A stretch of DNA of 64,000 nucleotides from an uncultured Porticoccus sp. (GTDB lineage: Bacteria; Pseudomonadota; Gammaproteobacteria; Pseudomonadales; Porticoccaceae): contig NZ_CAJXST010000003.1 in NCBI RefSeq assembly GCF_913061305.1, positions 1 through 64,000 of the forward strand, read 5' to 3'. The notes below the pieces were generated by a model that worked only from the letters and a program-made list of their open reading frames with translations, was not told the origin of the DNA and did not search any database. Positions 54,405-63,868 of the stretch are shown one piece after another. Numbering within the stretch: the first letter of the stretch is position 1; each line of letters opens with the position of its first letter. A program made the translations under genes and the position numbers.

Positions 54405-54611
54405 GGCCGGCATTATGACGGATTTGTGGTCTTTAAGCCGCATTGGCGGACGTCGTTTACAGTGCTTTTGGCAATTAATTCAATGATGGTCAGCAAACCA
54501 CTACAAGTTCTGTTGTACGTCCGCCAGCCATTTGGTTAGCATTGGTTATCGGGCTAAAACCATTGCAGAATGACCCGTGCGGTAAAAACATAACAATCCC
54601 GGGGGAGAGCA

Positions 54612-56294
54612 ATGTCTGAGAATCATCAGCCAATGGATGTGAACGAAGCAGTACGCAAATCGTGGGTGCACTTTGGGTTACCCGCCGAGTTGCCGCCCTG
54701 TGATTTTCAGTCACTGCTGGATGTGCTGGAGGATGCGGTATCGCATTTTCCGGATAATCCAGCGGTAACGTCCCTGGGGGGGACGCTAAACTTTGCTGAG
54801 CTGGATACCCTTTCCACCCGGTTTGCCGCCTATTTGCAGCAGCACACCCAGCTAAAGCCCGGTGACCGCCTGGCTATTCAGATGCCCAGTCTGATCCAGT
54901 ACCTGGTGGTGGCTTACGGTGCTTTTAAAGCCGGGTTGGTGGTGGTGAATATCAACCCAATGTATACCGAGGTGGAACTCGACTATCAGCTCAACCACGC
55001 CGGGGTGAAGGCCGTGGTGGTGTTTGACCGCTTCCTGGGTATCGTGGAAGCCGTACGCGATCAGACACCGGTTGAAACCGTGTTTGTCACCACTCCTTTC
55101 GATCTTCATCCACCCCTTAAACGTCGGCTGATGAGTGTGGTGCTTAAACTGATGGGTAAAGCGGTGAAGCCCGGCCGTGCAATCCCTTTGCAACAGGTAT
55201 TTGCCGAGACTGCCGACGCCGAATATCAACCAGTTGCGCTGACACTGGACGATATGGCGCTGTTGCAATACACCGGTGGGACAACGGGTGTCTCCAAACC
55301 CGCCATCATCAGTCATGGCAATATGGTCAATGTCACTCGCCAGGCCTGGGCATTGCTTGAGATGTCGGGTCTGGAGCGGGGCAAAGAACGGATTGTCTCA
55401 CCGCTGCCGCTCTATCATATCTATGCCTTTGCGCTCTCTGTAACCACCGGCGTGTATATCGGGGCTCACTCCCTGTTGGTGCCAAACCCGAGGGATATCA
55501 AGGGCTTCGTCAAGCTGTTGCGGCGCTGGCCCGCCACGCTGTTTTCCGGGCTGAACACCCTGTTTGTGGCATTGCTCAAACATCCCGACTTTACCCGCAT
55601 TGATTTTTCCGGCCTGAAAATTACCCTGTCAGGCGGTTCCGCTTTGGCCAGTGACACCGGTAAGGCCTGGCAGGACAAGACCGGCTGCGAGATCAGCGAA
55701 GCCTATGGTCTTACCGAGGCTTCTCCGATCGTGTCATTTTCTCCACGGGGTTCAGGCAAGGCCGGCTCTGTGGGTATTGCCGTTCCTGAGACAGAGTTGC
55801 GAATTGTCGATGACGAGGGGAAGGCATTAACCGTTGATGAACACGGTGAACTCTGGGTACGGGGTCCGCAGGTGATGTCCGGCTACCTGGATTTCCCTGA
55901 AGAGACAGCCAAAACCATTACTGACGAGGGTTGGCTGAAAACCGGTGACATTGCATCAGTGGACCGGGATGGATTTCTCCGCATCCACGACCGTAAAAAA
56001 GACATGATCAGTGTGTCGGGTTTTAACGTCTATCCCAATGAGATTGAAAACGTGGTGTCGCATCACCCCGACATCAGTTACTGCGCGGTCGTTGGCGTGC
56101 CAGACGAGCACTCGGGTGAAGCGGTCAAGTTGTATCTGGTCAGTACCAACCCCAAGCTGACTGCGGACGATATGCACGATTACTGTGCGAAGCAGCTGGC
56201 CCGCTATAAATTACCAAAATACATTGAGTTCCGTGATGAGCTGCCGCTCTCCAACGTCGGTAAGGTTTTGCGTCGAGAGTTGCGTGACAGCTGA
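54612..56294 (+). CDS. fadD: Long-chain fatty acid-CoA ligase (FadD-like)
   Basis: A 560-residue AMP-forming synthetase. The AMP/P-loop motif is LQYTGGTTGVSKPA (about 218-231). Others are GGSALASDTGKAW, YGLTEASPIVSF, GELWVRGPQVMSGY, DGFLRIHDRKKDMISVSGFNVYPNEIEN and the C-terminal lysine in PLSNVGKVLRREL. It activates fatty acids with ATP and CoA for beta-oxidation or lipid synthesis. GGGGGAGAGCA precedes the ATG. The hrpA gene follows after 21 bases. Confidence 0.92.
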   Translation: MSENHQPMDVNEAVRKSWVHFGLPAELPPCDFQSLLDVLEDAVSHFPDNPAVTSLGGTLNFAELDTLSTRFAAYLQQHTQLKPGDRLAIQMPSLIQYLVVAYGAFKAGLVVVNINPMYTEVELDYQLNHAGVKAVVVFDRFLGIVEAVRDQTPVETVFVTTPFDLHPPLKRRLMSVVLKLMGKAVKPGRAIPLQQVFAETADAEYQPVALTLDDMALLQYTGGTTGVSKPAIISHGNMVNVTRQAWALLEMSGLERGKERIVSPLPLYHIYAFALSVTTGVYIGAHSLLVPNPRDIKGFVKLLRRWPATLFSGLNTLFVALLKHPDFTRIDFSGLKITLSGGSALASDTGKAWQDKTGCEISEAYGLTEASPIVSFSPRGSGKAGSVGIAVPETELRIVDDEGKALTVDEHGELWVRGPQVMSGYLDFPEETAKTITDEGWLKTGDIASVDRDGFLRIHDRKKDMISVSGFNVYPNEIENVVSHHPDISYCAVVGVPDEHSGEAVKLYLVSTNPKLTADDMHDYCAKQLARYKLPKYIEFRDELPLSNVGKVLRRELRDS

Positions 56295-56315
56295 CCGGAT
56301 GGCACGAATGCAACG

Positions 56316-59300
56316 ATGACGGACGATGTTTCACAATGGCGGGACAGGATTGCGCTGTGCCTCGGGGTTGACCGTGGGCCGCTGAACCGGCAACTGGACA
56401 AGATTGCCCGGCGGGCTGCGCAGGGCAAGCCGTTTGACCGGGAGATGCAGGCATTTTTGGTACGGCTGGAAAAATCCAGCCAACAGTATCAAGCGCGTCG
56501 GGCCAGTGTGCCGCCGCTGACGTATCCGGACGATCTGCCCATTGCGGCCCGTCGGGAAGATCTTTGCAAAGCAATTGCCGGCCACCAGGTGGTGATTGTG
56601 GCCGGGGAAACCGGTTCCGGTAAAACCACCCAGTTACCCAAAATCTGTCTTGAGCTCGGTCGGGGCGTCGCCGGTATGATTGGCCATACCCAGCCGCGCC
56701 GCATTGCAGCCCGAACGGTGGCCAACCGTATCGCCGAGGAGTTGCAGCAACCACTTGGCGAAACGGTCGGTTATCAGGTTCGTTTCAGTGAGCAAAGCGG
56801 TGACAACACGCTGGTCAAACTGATGACGGACGGTATTCTGCTCGCCGATATTCAGCACGATCGACTGCTGCAGCGCTACGATACCCTGATTATTGATGAG
56901 GCCCATGAGCGGAGCCTGAATATCGACTTCCTGCTCGGCTATCTGAAAAATATTCTCCCCCAGCGTCCCGACCTGAAAGTGGTTATCACCTCTGCGACTA
57001 TTGATGTAGAGCGCTTCTCCCGGCATTTTGATAATGCGCCGATTATCGAGGTATCCGGCCGCACCTATCCCGTGGACGTTGAATACCGTCCCGCCGAGGA
57101 AGACCGGGACCTGTCGCTGCAGGTGCTGGATACGGTAGAAGAGATTCTGACGTTGCCAAAGCGGGGTGACATCCTGGTGTTCCTCAGCGGCGAGCGCGAG
57201 ATTCGCGAAACGGCCAATCTGTTGCGCAAGGCGCAACTGCCTCACCTCGAGGTGGTGCCACTCTATGCCCGTTTGAGTCTGGCGGAGCAGGGCCGGGTAT
57301 TTTTGCCCCACAAGGGTGTACGGGTGGTACTGGCCACCAATGTGGCGGAAACCTCCCTGACAGTGCCCGGCATCCGTTATGTGATTGACCCGGGCACGGC
57401 CAGAATCAGTCGCTACAGTTATCGCACCAAGGTACAACGACTGCCAATAGAACCGGTTTCTCAGGCCAGTGCCAACCAGCGCAAGGGGCGCTGTGGCCGG
57501 GTCAGTGAAGGGGTTTGTTTTCGCCTCTACAGCGAAGTGGACTTCAATAACCGTCCGGCCTATACCGATCCCGAAATTGTCCGCACCAACCTGGCTTCAG
57601 TGATTCTACAAATGCTGCAGTTGAAAATTGGTGATATCCGTGACTTTCCGTTTGTCGAGGCCCCGGACCAGCGGTTGATCAACGACGGTTTCAGCCTGTT
57701 ACAGGAGCTGCACGCGGTCACCCCACAGGGCGAGTTGACCGAGACAGGGCGGCAACTCTCCCGTATTCCGGCCGATCCGAGGTTGGGCAGGATGTTACTT
57801 GCGGCCGGAAAAGAAGGGGCCCTGCGTGAATTGCTGGTTATCGTCTCCGCGCTCAGTGTTCAGGATCCCCGGGAGCGACCCGCCGACAAGCAGCAGGCCG
57901 CCGACGAAAAACATCGCCAGTGGCAGGATAAACACTCGGATTTCACGGCGCTGTTAAACCTCTGGAATACGATGGAAGACCAGCGCCAGGCATTGGGCCG
58001 CAATCCGTTTGACAGATATTGCCGGCAGCAGTTTGTATCGCCCCTGCGAATCAGGGAATGGCGGGATTTGCATCACCAGTTGCACCGTTATTGTCGTGAG
58101 CTGAAGTTACCCGAAAACCGTGATCCAGCGGACTATCCGGCGATCCACCGAGCCCTGTTAACCGGTTTGCTGGGGCAAGTGGGATTCCGCCACGATGAAC
58201 GGGAATTTCTCGGCCCGCGCAATCGCAAGTTTCATGTTTTTCCCGCCTCAGGACTGTTTAAAAAACCGCCTAAGTGGCTAATGGCAGCAGAAATTATCGA
58301 GACGTCAAAACTGTATAGCCATGTCAACGCCGCGATTGAACCTGAATGGCTGCAGGAACTGGCTGCACACCTGGTCAAGAAAAGTTACAGCGAGCCCCAC
58401 TACAGTGCCCGGCGAGGGCAGGTGATGGCCTTTGAGCAGCAGACATTGTATGGACTGCCGATTCTCAGTAGAAAACCCTGTAACTACAGTGCCATTGATC
58501 CATCCGCATGCCGCGACATCTTCATTCGTGCCGCACTGGTGGAGGGCGAGTATCGGGGGAAGGGTGCATTTTTCGATCACAATCAATCACTGCAGGAAAA
58601 TCTCGAGAACATGGAGTCGCGAATCCGCCGTCGCGATGTGCTGGTGGACGACGAGGTGATGTACCAGTTTTACCAGGAGCGTCTGCCCGCCCATATTGTT
58701 AATCTGAAAGGTTTTGAAAAGTGGCGCGCCGAGGCCGAAAAGCAGGACCCCAGATTATTGTGGATGGACGAGTCCCTATTGGTCCAGCGGGAGCTTGATG
58801 AAGACCTTGAGGCCCAGTACCCGGATCACCTGGAGTGGCAGGGTACGGTCTATCCACTGAGTTACCATTTCGAGCCGGGACACCCCGAAGACGGGGTGAG
58901 TCTGACGGTTCCCGTCAGCATCCTCCACCAGTTGCCAAACTACCGTTTTGAGTGGCTGGTGCCGGGTATGCTGAGGGACAAATGTATTGCCTTGGTCAAG
59001 GGGTTGCCGAAATCACTGCGTCGCCATTTTGTGCCGGTTCCCGGTTTTGTGGACAAAGCGCTGGCGGGCCTGAAGGTGGGTGATTTCCCCCTTGCCGAGT
59101 CCCTCGGGTATCAGCTGAAAAGGCTCTCCGGTGTGACGGTTGCCGATGAGCAGTGGCAACAGGTTGAGCTGGAGCCCATTTATTCCATCAATATCCGCCT
59201 GATCGATGAACAGGGCGAACTTTTGGCGATGGACCGCAACCTGGCCGAGCTTAAAGCGACCTACCGGGGGCGGGTCTCCCGAACGATCAATGAATCCTCG

Positions 59301-60194
59301 GTCGACAGCATTGAGCAAACAGACCTTACCGGTTGGACATTTGATGAATTGCCGACGAGTTTCACCATCCGGCAGCAGGGGCTGGCTATTCGCACCTATC
59401 CGGCGCTGGTTTGTAACGGAAACCGGGTGGATTTGAAGTTACTGGATAATCCGGCAAGAGCCGCCAATGAAACGGTCAGGGGGTTGTTGAAGCTCTATCA
59501 GCTGAGTTATTCACAGGGGGTGAAATACCTCCGCAAAACGTTACTGAAGGGGTGCGATTTGTCGCTGAAAGCTGCCCACTTCCAAAGTCGCGAGCAACTG
59601 CTCAATTCACTGATCGATGCAGCCTATTATCACTCACTGGTTGAGCATCATACCGTGCCGCGAAACCGCGAAGTCTTTGAACAGCAGCTTCTGGAGGGCA
59701 AGGCAGAGGTTGCCGGTGCCGCCCTGCAGCTCGAGCAGCTGTTGCTCAGCTGCCTGCCCCTGCGGGCAGAGGTGTATCGAGTCATTAAAAAACTTGGATT
59801 CGTTGTTTTGCCCGCTGTGTCGGACATCAACCGGCAGATTGACGGCCTGTTCCGCGACGGTTTTTTGCTGGATGTGCCCACGGAGTGGTTGCAGCACTAT
59901 CCGCGCTATTTAAAGGCAATCCTGTATCGACTGGAAAAACTGCCGGGCCAGCCGGAGAAGGATCGACAGTCAGTACAACAGTTGGCAAAACTGGAGGATC
60001 GCCTGTATCCCTGCTTCAGTAAATGGGACGATCTCGCCAGCGACGTTCGCGAGGAGGTGTGGCGGCACTACTTTATGTTGCAGGAATACCGTGTTTCACT
60101 GTTTGCTCAGCAACTGGGTACGCGTATGCCTGTTTCGGAGAAACGGATAACTGCCCACTGGTTCGAGTTGCAGTCAATGCTGGCAGGGACCTGA
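56316..60194 (+). CDS. hrpA: ATP-dependent RNA helicase HrpA
   Basis: A 1292-residue DEAH-box helicase, normal for HrpA. Walker A GETGSGKTTQLPK (about 90), the DEAH box in IIDEAHERSLNIDFLLGYLK, SATID, and motif VI SANQRKGRCGRV are intact. The winged-helix, helicase-associated and OB-fold domains follow, with the HrpA-specific C-terminal extension after about 760. It unwinds RNA and helps to rescue collided ribosomes. The start lacks a strong ribosome binding site. Confidence 0.95.
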   Translation: MTDDVSQWRDRIALCLGVDRGPLNRQLDKIARRAAQGKPFDREMQAFLVRLEKSSQQYQARRASVPPLTYPDDLPIAARREDLCKAIAGHQVVIVAGETGSGKTTQLPKICLELGRGVAGMIGHTQPRRIAARTVANRIAEELQQPLGETVGYQVRFSEQSGDNTLVKLMTDGILLADIQHDRLLQRYDTLIIDEAHERSLNIDFLLGYLKNILPQRPDLKVVITSATIDVERFSRHFDNAPIIEVSGRTYPVDVEYRPAEEDRDLSLQVLDTVEEILTLPKRGDILVFLSGEREIRETANLLRKAQLPHLEVVPLYARLSLAEQGRVFLPHKGVRVVLATNVAETSLTVPGIRYVIDPGTARISRYSYRTKVQRLPIEPVSQASANQRKGRCGRVSEGVCFRLYSEVDFNNRPAYTDPEIVRTNLASVILQMLQLKIGDIRDFPFVEAPDQRLINDGFSLLQELHAVTPQGELTETGRQLSRIPADPRLGRMLLAAGKEGALRELLVIVSALSVQDPRERPADKQQAADEKHRQWQDKHSDFTALLNLWNTMEDQRQALGRNPFDRYCRQQFVSPLRIREWRDLHHQLHRYCRELKLPENRDPADYPAIHRALLTGLLGQVGFRHDEREFLGPRNRKFHVFPASGLFKKPPKWLMAAEIIETSKLYSHVNAAIEPEWLQELAAHLVKKSYSEPHYSARRGQVMAFEQQTLYGLPILSRKPCNYSAIDPSACRDIFIRAALVEGEYRGKGAFFDHNQSLQENLENMESRIRRRDVLVDDEVMYQFYQERLPAHIVNLKGFEKWRAEAEKQDPRLLWMDESLLVQRELDEDLEAQYPDHLEWQGTVYPLSYHFEPGHPEDGVSLTVPVSILHQLPNYRFEWLVPGMLRDKCIALVKGLPKSLRRHFVPVPGFVDKALAGLKVGDFPLAESLGYQLKRLSGVTVADEQWQQVELEPIYSINIRLIDEQGELLAMDRNLAELKATYRGRVSRTINESSVDSIEQTDLTGWTFDELPTSFTIRQQGLAIRTYPALVCNGNRVDLKLLDNPARAANETVRGLLKLYQLSYSQGVKYLRKTLLKGCDLSLKAAHFQSREQLLNSLIDAAYYHSLVEHHTVPRNREVFEQQLLEGKAEVAGAALQLEQLLLSCLPLRAEVYRVIKKLGFVVLPAVSDINRQIDGLFRDGFLLDVPTEWLQHYPRYLKAILYRLEKLPGQPEKDRQSVQQLAKLEDRLYPCFSKWDDLASDVREEVWRHYFMLQEYRVSLFAQQLGTRMPVSEKRITAHWFELQSMLAGT

Positions 60195-60326
60195 TTTGGT
60201 GTATTTTTTGAATAATCCTGTATCAAAGCTGGCTTGGGAAACTTATTCTGTGACGTTCAGTCTGACTTTAGAGCCTCTCATCTACTGTCGAGTGCTCTAT
60301 CAGCCAATTAACCTAAATGGAGATTA

Positions 60327-60641
60327 ATGATGAGCAAGCGTAATTTGAATCCACTGGCAGCGGCAGTTGGCGCCGCGTTTATGGCATCCGTTGCCCTTTC
60401 CCCAATGGCATCCGCCTCCGAGAATCCCTTTCAGGCCACTGAACTGGGCGCAGGCTATAAATTGGCCGGTAACCATGGCGAAGGCAAATGTGGTGAAGGG
60501 AAATGCGGTGAAGGTGAAAAGGGAGATAAAGAAGGTAAATGCGGTGAAGGAAAGAAAAGCGAGAAAGGTGACAAAGGCGATAAGGAAGGAAAGTGTGGCG
60601 AAGGCAAATGTGGTGAAGGAAAATGTGGTGGTCAAGGGTAA
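60327..60641 (+). CDS. hvfA: HvfA-like RiPP precursor with six EGKCG motifs
   Basis: A 104-residue precursor. A signal peptide (about 1-30, ending SPMASA) is followed by a leader NPFQATELGAGYKLAGNH and a core with six EGKCG units; the cysteines are at residues 55, 60, 72, 90, 95 and 100. Two degenerate units (EGEKG at 62-66 and EGKKS at 74-78) lack Cys, and the spacers are Lys/Asp/Glu-rich (GDKEGK). In Haemophilus HvfA, EGKCG cysteines are turned into oxazolone-thioamide pairs that bind copper. ATGGAGATTA precedes the ATG (60327 or 60330). The maturase gene follows after 20 bases. A copper-buffering product is inferred. Confidence 0.88.
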   Translation: MMSKRNLNPLAAAVGAAFMASVALSPMASASENPFQATELGAGYKLAGNHGEGKCGEGKCGEGEKGDKEGKCGEGKKSEKGDKGDKEGKCGEGKCGEGKCGGQG

Positions 60642-60661
60642 GTTGAGTAGCCTGTATAACC

Positions 60662-61522
60662 ATGTTTGATCGCCAATACCCCGTTCAGGGGGCTGGGCTG
60701 GGGTTGCGGCGAACGCTGATGAGTTCGCTGTCTTCCCCGATGCCTGAAAGCATCGATTTTATGGAGGTGGCCCCGGAAAACTGGATAGGGGTGGGTGGCC
60801 GTCTGGGTCATCAGTTCCGCGCCTTTACGGAGCGCTACCCCTTTGTCTGTCATGGTCTTTCTCTGTCAATCGGTTCCCCCGCGCCGTTGGATATTGAACT
60901 GCTGTCGGGAATCAAAGCCTTTCTCGATCAGCACCAGGTGCGTTACTACACTGAACACCTGAGTTATTGCAGTGATCAGGGTCATCTCTACGATCTGATG
61001 CCGATACCGTTCACTGAGTCGGCTGTTCACTACGTGGCTGAAAGAATTCGCCAGGTTCAGGATTTTCTCGGCCGGCGTATCGCAATGGAGAACGTCTCCT
61101 ACTATGCGGCGCCCCAACAGGAAATGTCTGAAATTGACTTTATCAATGCGGTGATCGCAGAGGCCGACTGCGATTTGTTGCTGGATGTGAACAACATCTA
61201 CGTGAACAGTATCAACCATCGCTACAACGCAGAGGAGTTCCTCGCGCAATTGCCCGGGGAGCGGGTGGTCTATGCCCATATTGCCGGCCACTACAAAGAG
61301 GCGGACGATCTGCGAGTCGATACCCACGGCGCGGATGTTATTGACCCTGTCTGGCATCTCCTCGACGTGGCCTATCAACAGTTTGGCATTGTGCCAACCC
61401 TGCTGGAACGGGACTTTAACATACCACCCGTGCCTGTATTGCTGGAGGAGGTGGCGCGTATCCGGCAGTCGCAGCAGTCAGCCCTGCAGACCGGTGAGCG
61501 TGGAAGAGTAGCCAATGTCTGA
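60662..61522 (+). CDS. hvfB: MNIO (DUF692) RiPP maturase, HvfB/BufB-like
   Basis: A 286-residue TIM-barrel multinuclear non-heme iron oxidase. Candidate iron ligands stand in conserved strands: HGLSLSIGS (H64), [12 protein letters not shown] (E98/H99), AMENVSYYA (E143), [14 protein letters not shown] (D175, N178, H186), [10 protein letters not shown] (H206, H210) and VDTHGADV (D220, H222). The N-terminal GLGLRR and [14 protein letters not shown] are DUF692 hallmarks. It should oxidise the precursor's EGKCG cysteines with O2 in the cytoplasm. Its 3' end overlaps the DUF2063 gene by 8 bases, so the two should be made together as a complex. Confidence 0.94.
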   Translation: MFDRQYPVQGAGLGLRRTLMSSLSSPMPESIDFMEVAPENWIGVGGRLGHQFRAFTERYPFVCHGLSLSIGSPAPLDIELLSGIKAFLDQHQVRYYTEHLSYCSDQGHLYDLMPIPFTESAVHYVAERIRQVQDFLGRRIAMENVSYYAAPQQEMSEIDFINAVIAEADCDLLLDVNNIYVNSINHRYNAEEFLAQLPGERVVYAHIAGHYKEADDLRVDTHGADVIDPVWHLLDVAYQQFGIVPTLLERDFNIPPVPVLLEEVARIRQSQQSALQTGERGRVANV

Positions 61523-62297
61523 ATCATTCCTCGATTCATCAACCCTGCCGACATTCCAGCAAACCCAATATGCTTTTGCTGCACATCTGCGGGACCCGGA
61601 TACCAACCCTGCTCCTCCGGATGTTGAAGACCGGCGTATGAAGATCTATCGGGAGCTGGTTTACAACAACATAGAATCTTTCATCGCAACCGGTTTCCCC
61701 GTGTTGAGGCAGTTGATCGCCGACCAGCTGTGGCATGCCCTGGTTCGCGACTTTGTCAGCCGACACTGTAGTCATTCACCCTATTTTCTGGAGATCAGTC
61801 AGGAGTTCCTCAAGTACCTTCAGGAAGAACGCGAACCTCTGATGACGGACCCACCGTTTATGCTGGAACTTGCCCATTATGAATGGGTAGAGCTGGCACT
61901 TGATGTCGCCGAGGAGGATCTCCCGGAGTCATCATCTACCCCCGTTGATGTAATGGCTGAGTCGTTGCAGGTTTCGCCACTGGCGTGGCGCCTGTCCTAT
62001 CAATATCCGGTTCATTTGATTGGTGAGGAATACCAGCCAGCAGAACCGCCCGAACAGCCGACGTTCTTGGTGGTGTATCGTAACCGGGAACAGAGCGTGA
62101 AGTTTCTTGAGAGCAACGCGGTGACAATCCGGCTGTTGCAGTTGCTTGAGGCACGTCGTTGCACCGGTCTGGATGCGCTGCAAACTATTGCCACGGAGTT
62201 GGGGTATGACAACCCCGACGCCGTTATCGCTCACGGTGCGCAATTGCTCAAGCGGCTTTATCAACTGGACATTGTTGTTTTCACTCACGCACCATAA
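61515..62297 (+). CDS. hvfC: DUF2063 RiPP maturation partner, HvfC/BufC-like
   Basis: A 260-residue protein. The N-terminal DUF2063 domain (about 12-110) reads [47 protein letters not shown], then [15 protein letters not shown]. The C-terminal ~130 residues form a second domain beginning near [28 protein letters not shown], which in relatives recognises the precursor leader. It works with the MNIO enzyme. It overlaps the hvfB stop by 8 bases and is followed by a terminator, so the operon ends here; no DoxX-like HvfD is encoded. Confidence 0.92.
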   Translation: MSESFLDSSTLPTFQQTQYAFAAHLRDPDTNPAPPDVEDRRMKIYRELVYNNIESFIATGFPVLRQLIADQLWHALVRDFVSRHCSHSPYFLEISQEFLKYLQEEREPLMTDPPFMLELAHYEWVELALDVAEEDLPESSSTPVDVMAESLQVSPLAWRLSYQYPVHLIGEEYQPAEPPEQPTFLVVYRNREQSVKFLESNAVTIRLLQLLEARRCTGLDALQTIATELGYDNPDAVIAHGAQLLKRLYQLDIVVFTHAP

Positions 62298-62325
62298 AAA
62301 AACGGCCCCGCAGGGCCGTTTAAAG
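62298..62325 (+). terminator. Intrinsic terminator of the MNIO operon
   Basis: AAACGGCCC-CGCA-GGGCCGTTT (62301-62323) forms a strong stem flanked by an A run on the left and a short T-poor right side. It lies 3 bases after the hvfC stop and between convergent genes. Confidence 0.88.
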
Positions 62326-62374
62326 TGAGAGATGTTGTGGGTTGGCTGACAGCTATCGGCTAACCCGGGTGCTG

Positions 62375-63631
62375 CTATTTAAACTTGGTTGCCAGGTCCA
62401 GCTGAATGCGGTCGTAATCAAGTTCCTCACCGCTGAAGCCACCATACTCATTCTTGAAGTAGGTGAGGCCAAGTTTTGTGTTTTTAGCGAGGCCCAGGCC
62501 AGCTTTGAATTTGTGGCCTTTGACATCGGTACCACCGCCACCGAAGTCGGAATCAGACAGTGTGCCATAGACGGCGTCGGCTTCCAGGTCTTCGTACATG
62601 TAACCGATTTCCCAGTCACCGCGGTTTTTGGCTTTGCCCAGTTTGAAGCCGGCGGTATAGCCAGTATCTTCATCAGCGTCGCTGTCGGTGTTGGTAACGT
62701 GGTTGACCCACACAGAGGCGGGCAGTCCGGCCAGTTTGGTTTCTAGCTCGACAAACACCTGGGCAATATCATAGTCGTACAGGTGGTTGCCGCTGAGGTC
62801 CAGGCTATTGCCAAAATTCTCGCCAGCGCCCAGGATGGGGGCCAAGCCTTCGGTGGGAATGTGGTAGTAGCTGGCACCGACGATAATATTCAGGTTGTCG
62901 GCCAGCTTGCCGCGGAAACCCAGTTGGGCGCCGAACATTTCGGTGTCCTCTTTATCATTGGTAGTCGCGGGCAGTTTATCCGGTTTATGTTCACTGTTAA
63001 GGAAGTGATAAGCGCCGATAGCCCAGATAGTGCCGTTGTCGTAAGACAGGTGGCCACCTTCCGGGCGGTAGTCGCCGTCCCAGATCAGGCCGTCTTTAGC
63101 AGGCTGATAGAAAGGGTTTTTGGTTTTACCGGCCACCAGGTTCATGTTTTCGGCAAAGTTCCAGTCGATCCAGGCCTGGTCCAGGTTGATACCTTTGCTG
63201 CTGCCGGCGTCCCCTAGAGTCTGGTTGGAGGAAACGGGATCGTCGCTGCCGCTGGCCAGGGCTACACTGGCCTTAATGTCATCAGTCACCTGGGCCATCA
63301 GGCCTATACGGGCGCGAACGCGGTTACGACGGCGGTCGTCGTTTCTGGCGTCGTTGTCCATTTCCTCGTAGCGGTAGCGGAAGTCACCGTACCATTGAAT
63401 GCGATCGGCCCAGGAATCCGCGGATTTTGCGGAAGCGGTGGCGACCATCTTGTCCATTTTTTCTTCTTGGGCTTGGGCCGCATCAGCGATGGCGTTGTAG
63501 TCTTCGGCGCTGATGGTGCCTTTATCCCGCAACACTTTCAGCAGATCCAGCATCGGGTCCGCCTGAACAGGCAAAACAGCGGCACTCAGCATGGCGCCGG
63601 TGATTAAAATTGCAGATGTTTTTGATTTCAT
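62375..63631 (-). CDS. Putative porin
   Basis: A 418-residue outer-membrane protein. A signal peptide (ILITGAMLSAAVLPVQA) is followed by a short helical stretch (about 26-70, LLKVLRDKGTISAEDYNAIADAAQAQEEKM). The barrel then begins IQWYGDFRYRYEEMDNDARNDDRRRNRVRARIGL and ends with LDYDRIQLDLATKFK. It matches the 'putative porin' family (PF16930). The N-terminal helices may trimerise or span the periplasm. The acidic repeats and 'ARNDDRRRNR' arginine ladder suggest an anion-selective channel, an inference. A homologue starts downstream on the same strand at the window edge. Confidence 0.88.
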   Translation of the reverse strand: MKSKTSAILITGAMLSAAVLPVQADPMLDLLKVLRDKGTISAEDYNAIADAAQAQEEKMDKMVATASAKSADSWADRIQWYGDFRYRYEEMDNDARNDDRRRNRVRARIGLMAQVTDDIKASVALASGSDDPVSSNQTLGDAGSSKGINLDQAWIDWNFAENMNLVAGKTKNPFYQPAKDGLIWDGDYRPEGGHLSYDNGTIWAIGAYHFLNSEHKPDKLPATTNDKEDTEMFGAQLGFRGKLADNLNIIVGASYYHIPTEGLAPILGAGENFGNSLDLSGNHLYDYDIAQVFVELETKLAGLPASVWVNHVTNTDSDADEDTGYTAGFKLGKAKNRGDWEIGYMYEDLEADAVYGTLSDSDFGGGGTDVKGHKFKAGLGLAKNTKLGLTYFKNEYGGFSGEELDYDRIQLDLATKFK

Positions 63632-63817
63632 TGAATCGTTCTCCTCAAATTACTAAACGCGTTTAGCCTGATTGCTTCAGACAGGAGAACCTTAGGTCGC
63701 GATTGTTTCAGCGCCATGATAGTTTCGTGACACTTTGGTGACAGTTGGGGTGTTCGGTAATTTGTCCCCTGAGAGGTTGGCCAAGCTGGAAGGTGTGAAG
63801 GCTATTGGGGGTAACAA

Positions 63818-63845
63818 AAAAAATGGCCCGGTAGGGGCCATTTTT
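63818..63845. terminator. Intrinsic terminator between the two porin genes
   Basis: AAAAATGGCCC-GGTAG-GGGCCATTTTT has a strong stem with A and T runs on both sides. Read on the minus strand it ends the partial porin gene before the promoter of the complete one. Confidence 0.88.
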
Positions 63846-63868
63846 CTGATACTTGTCGGGACGGCCGG

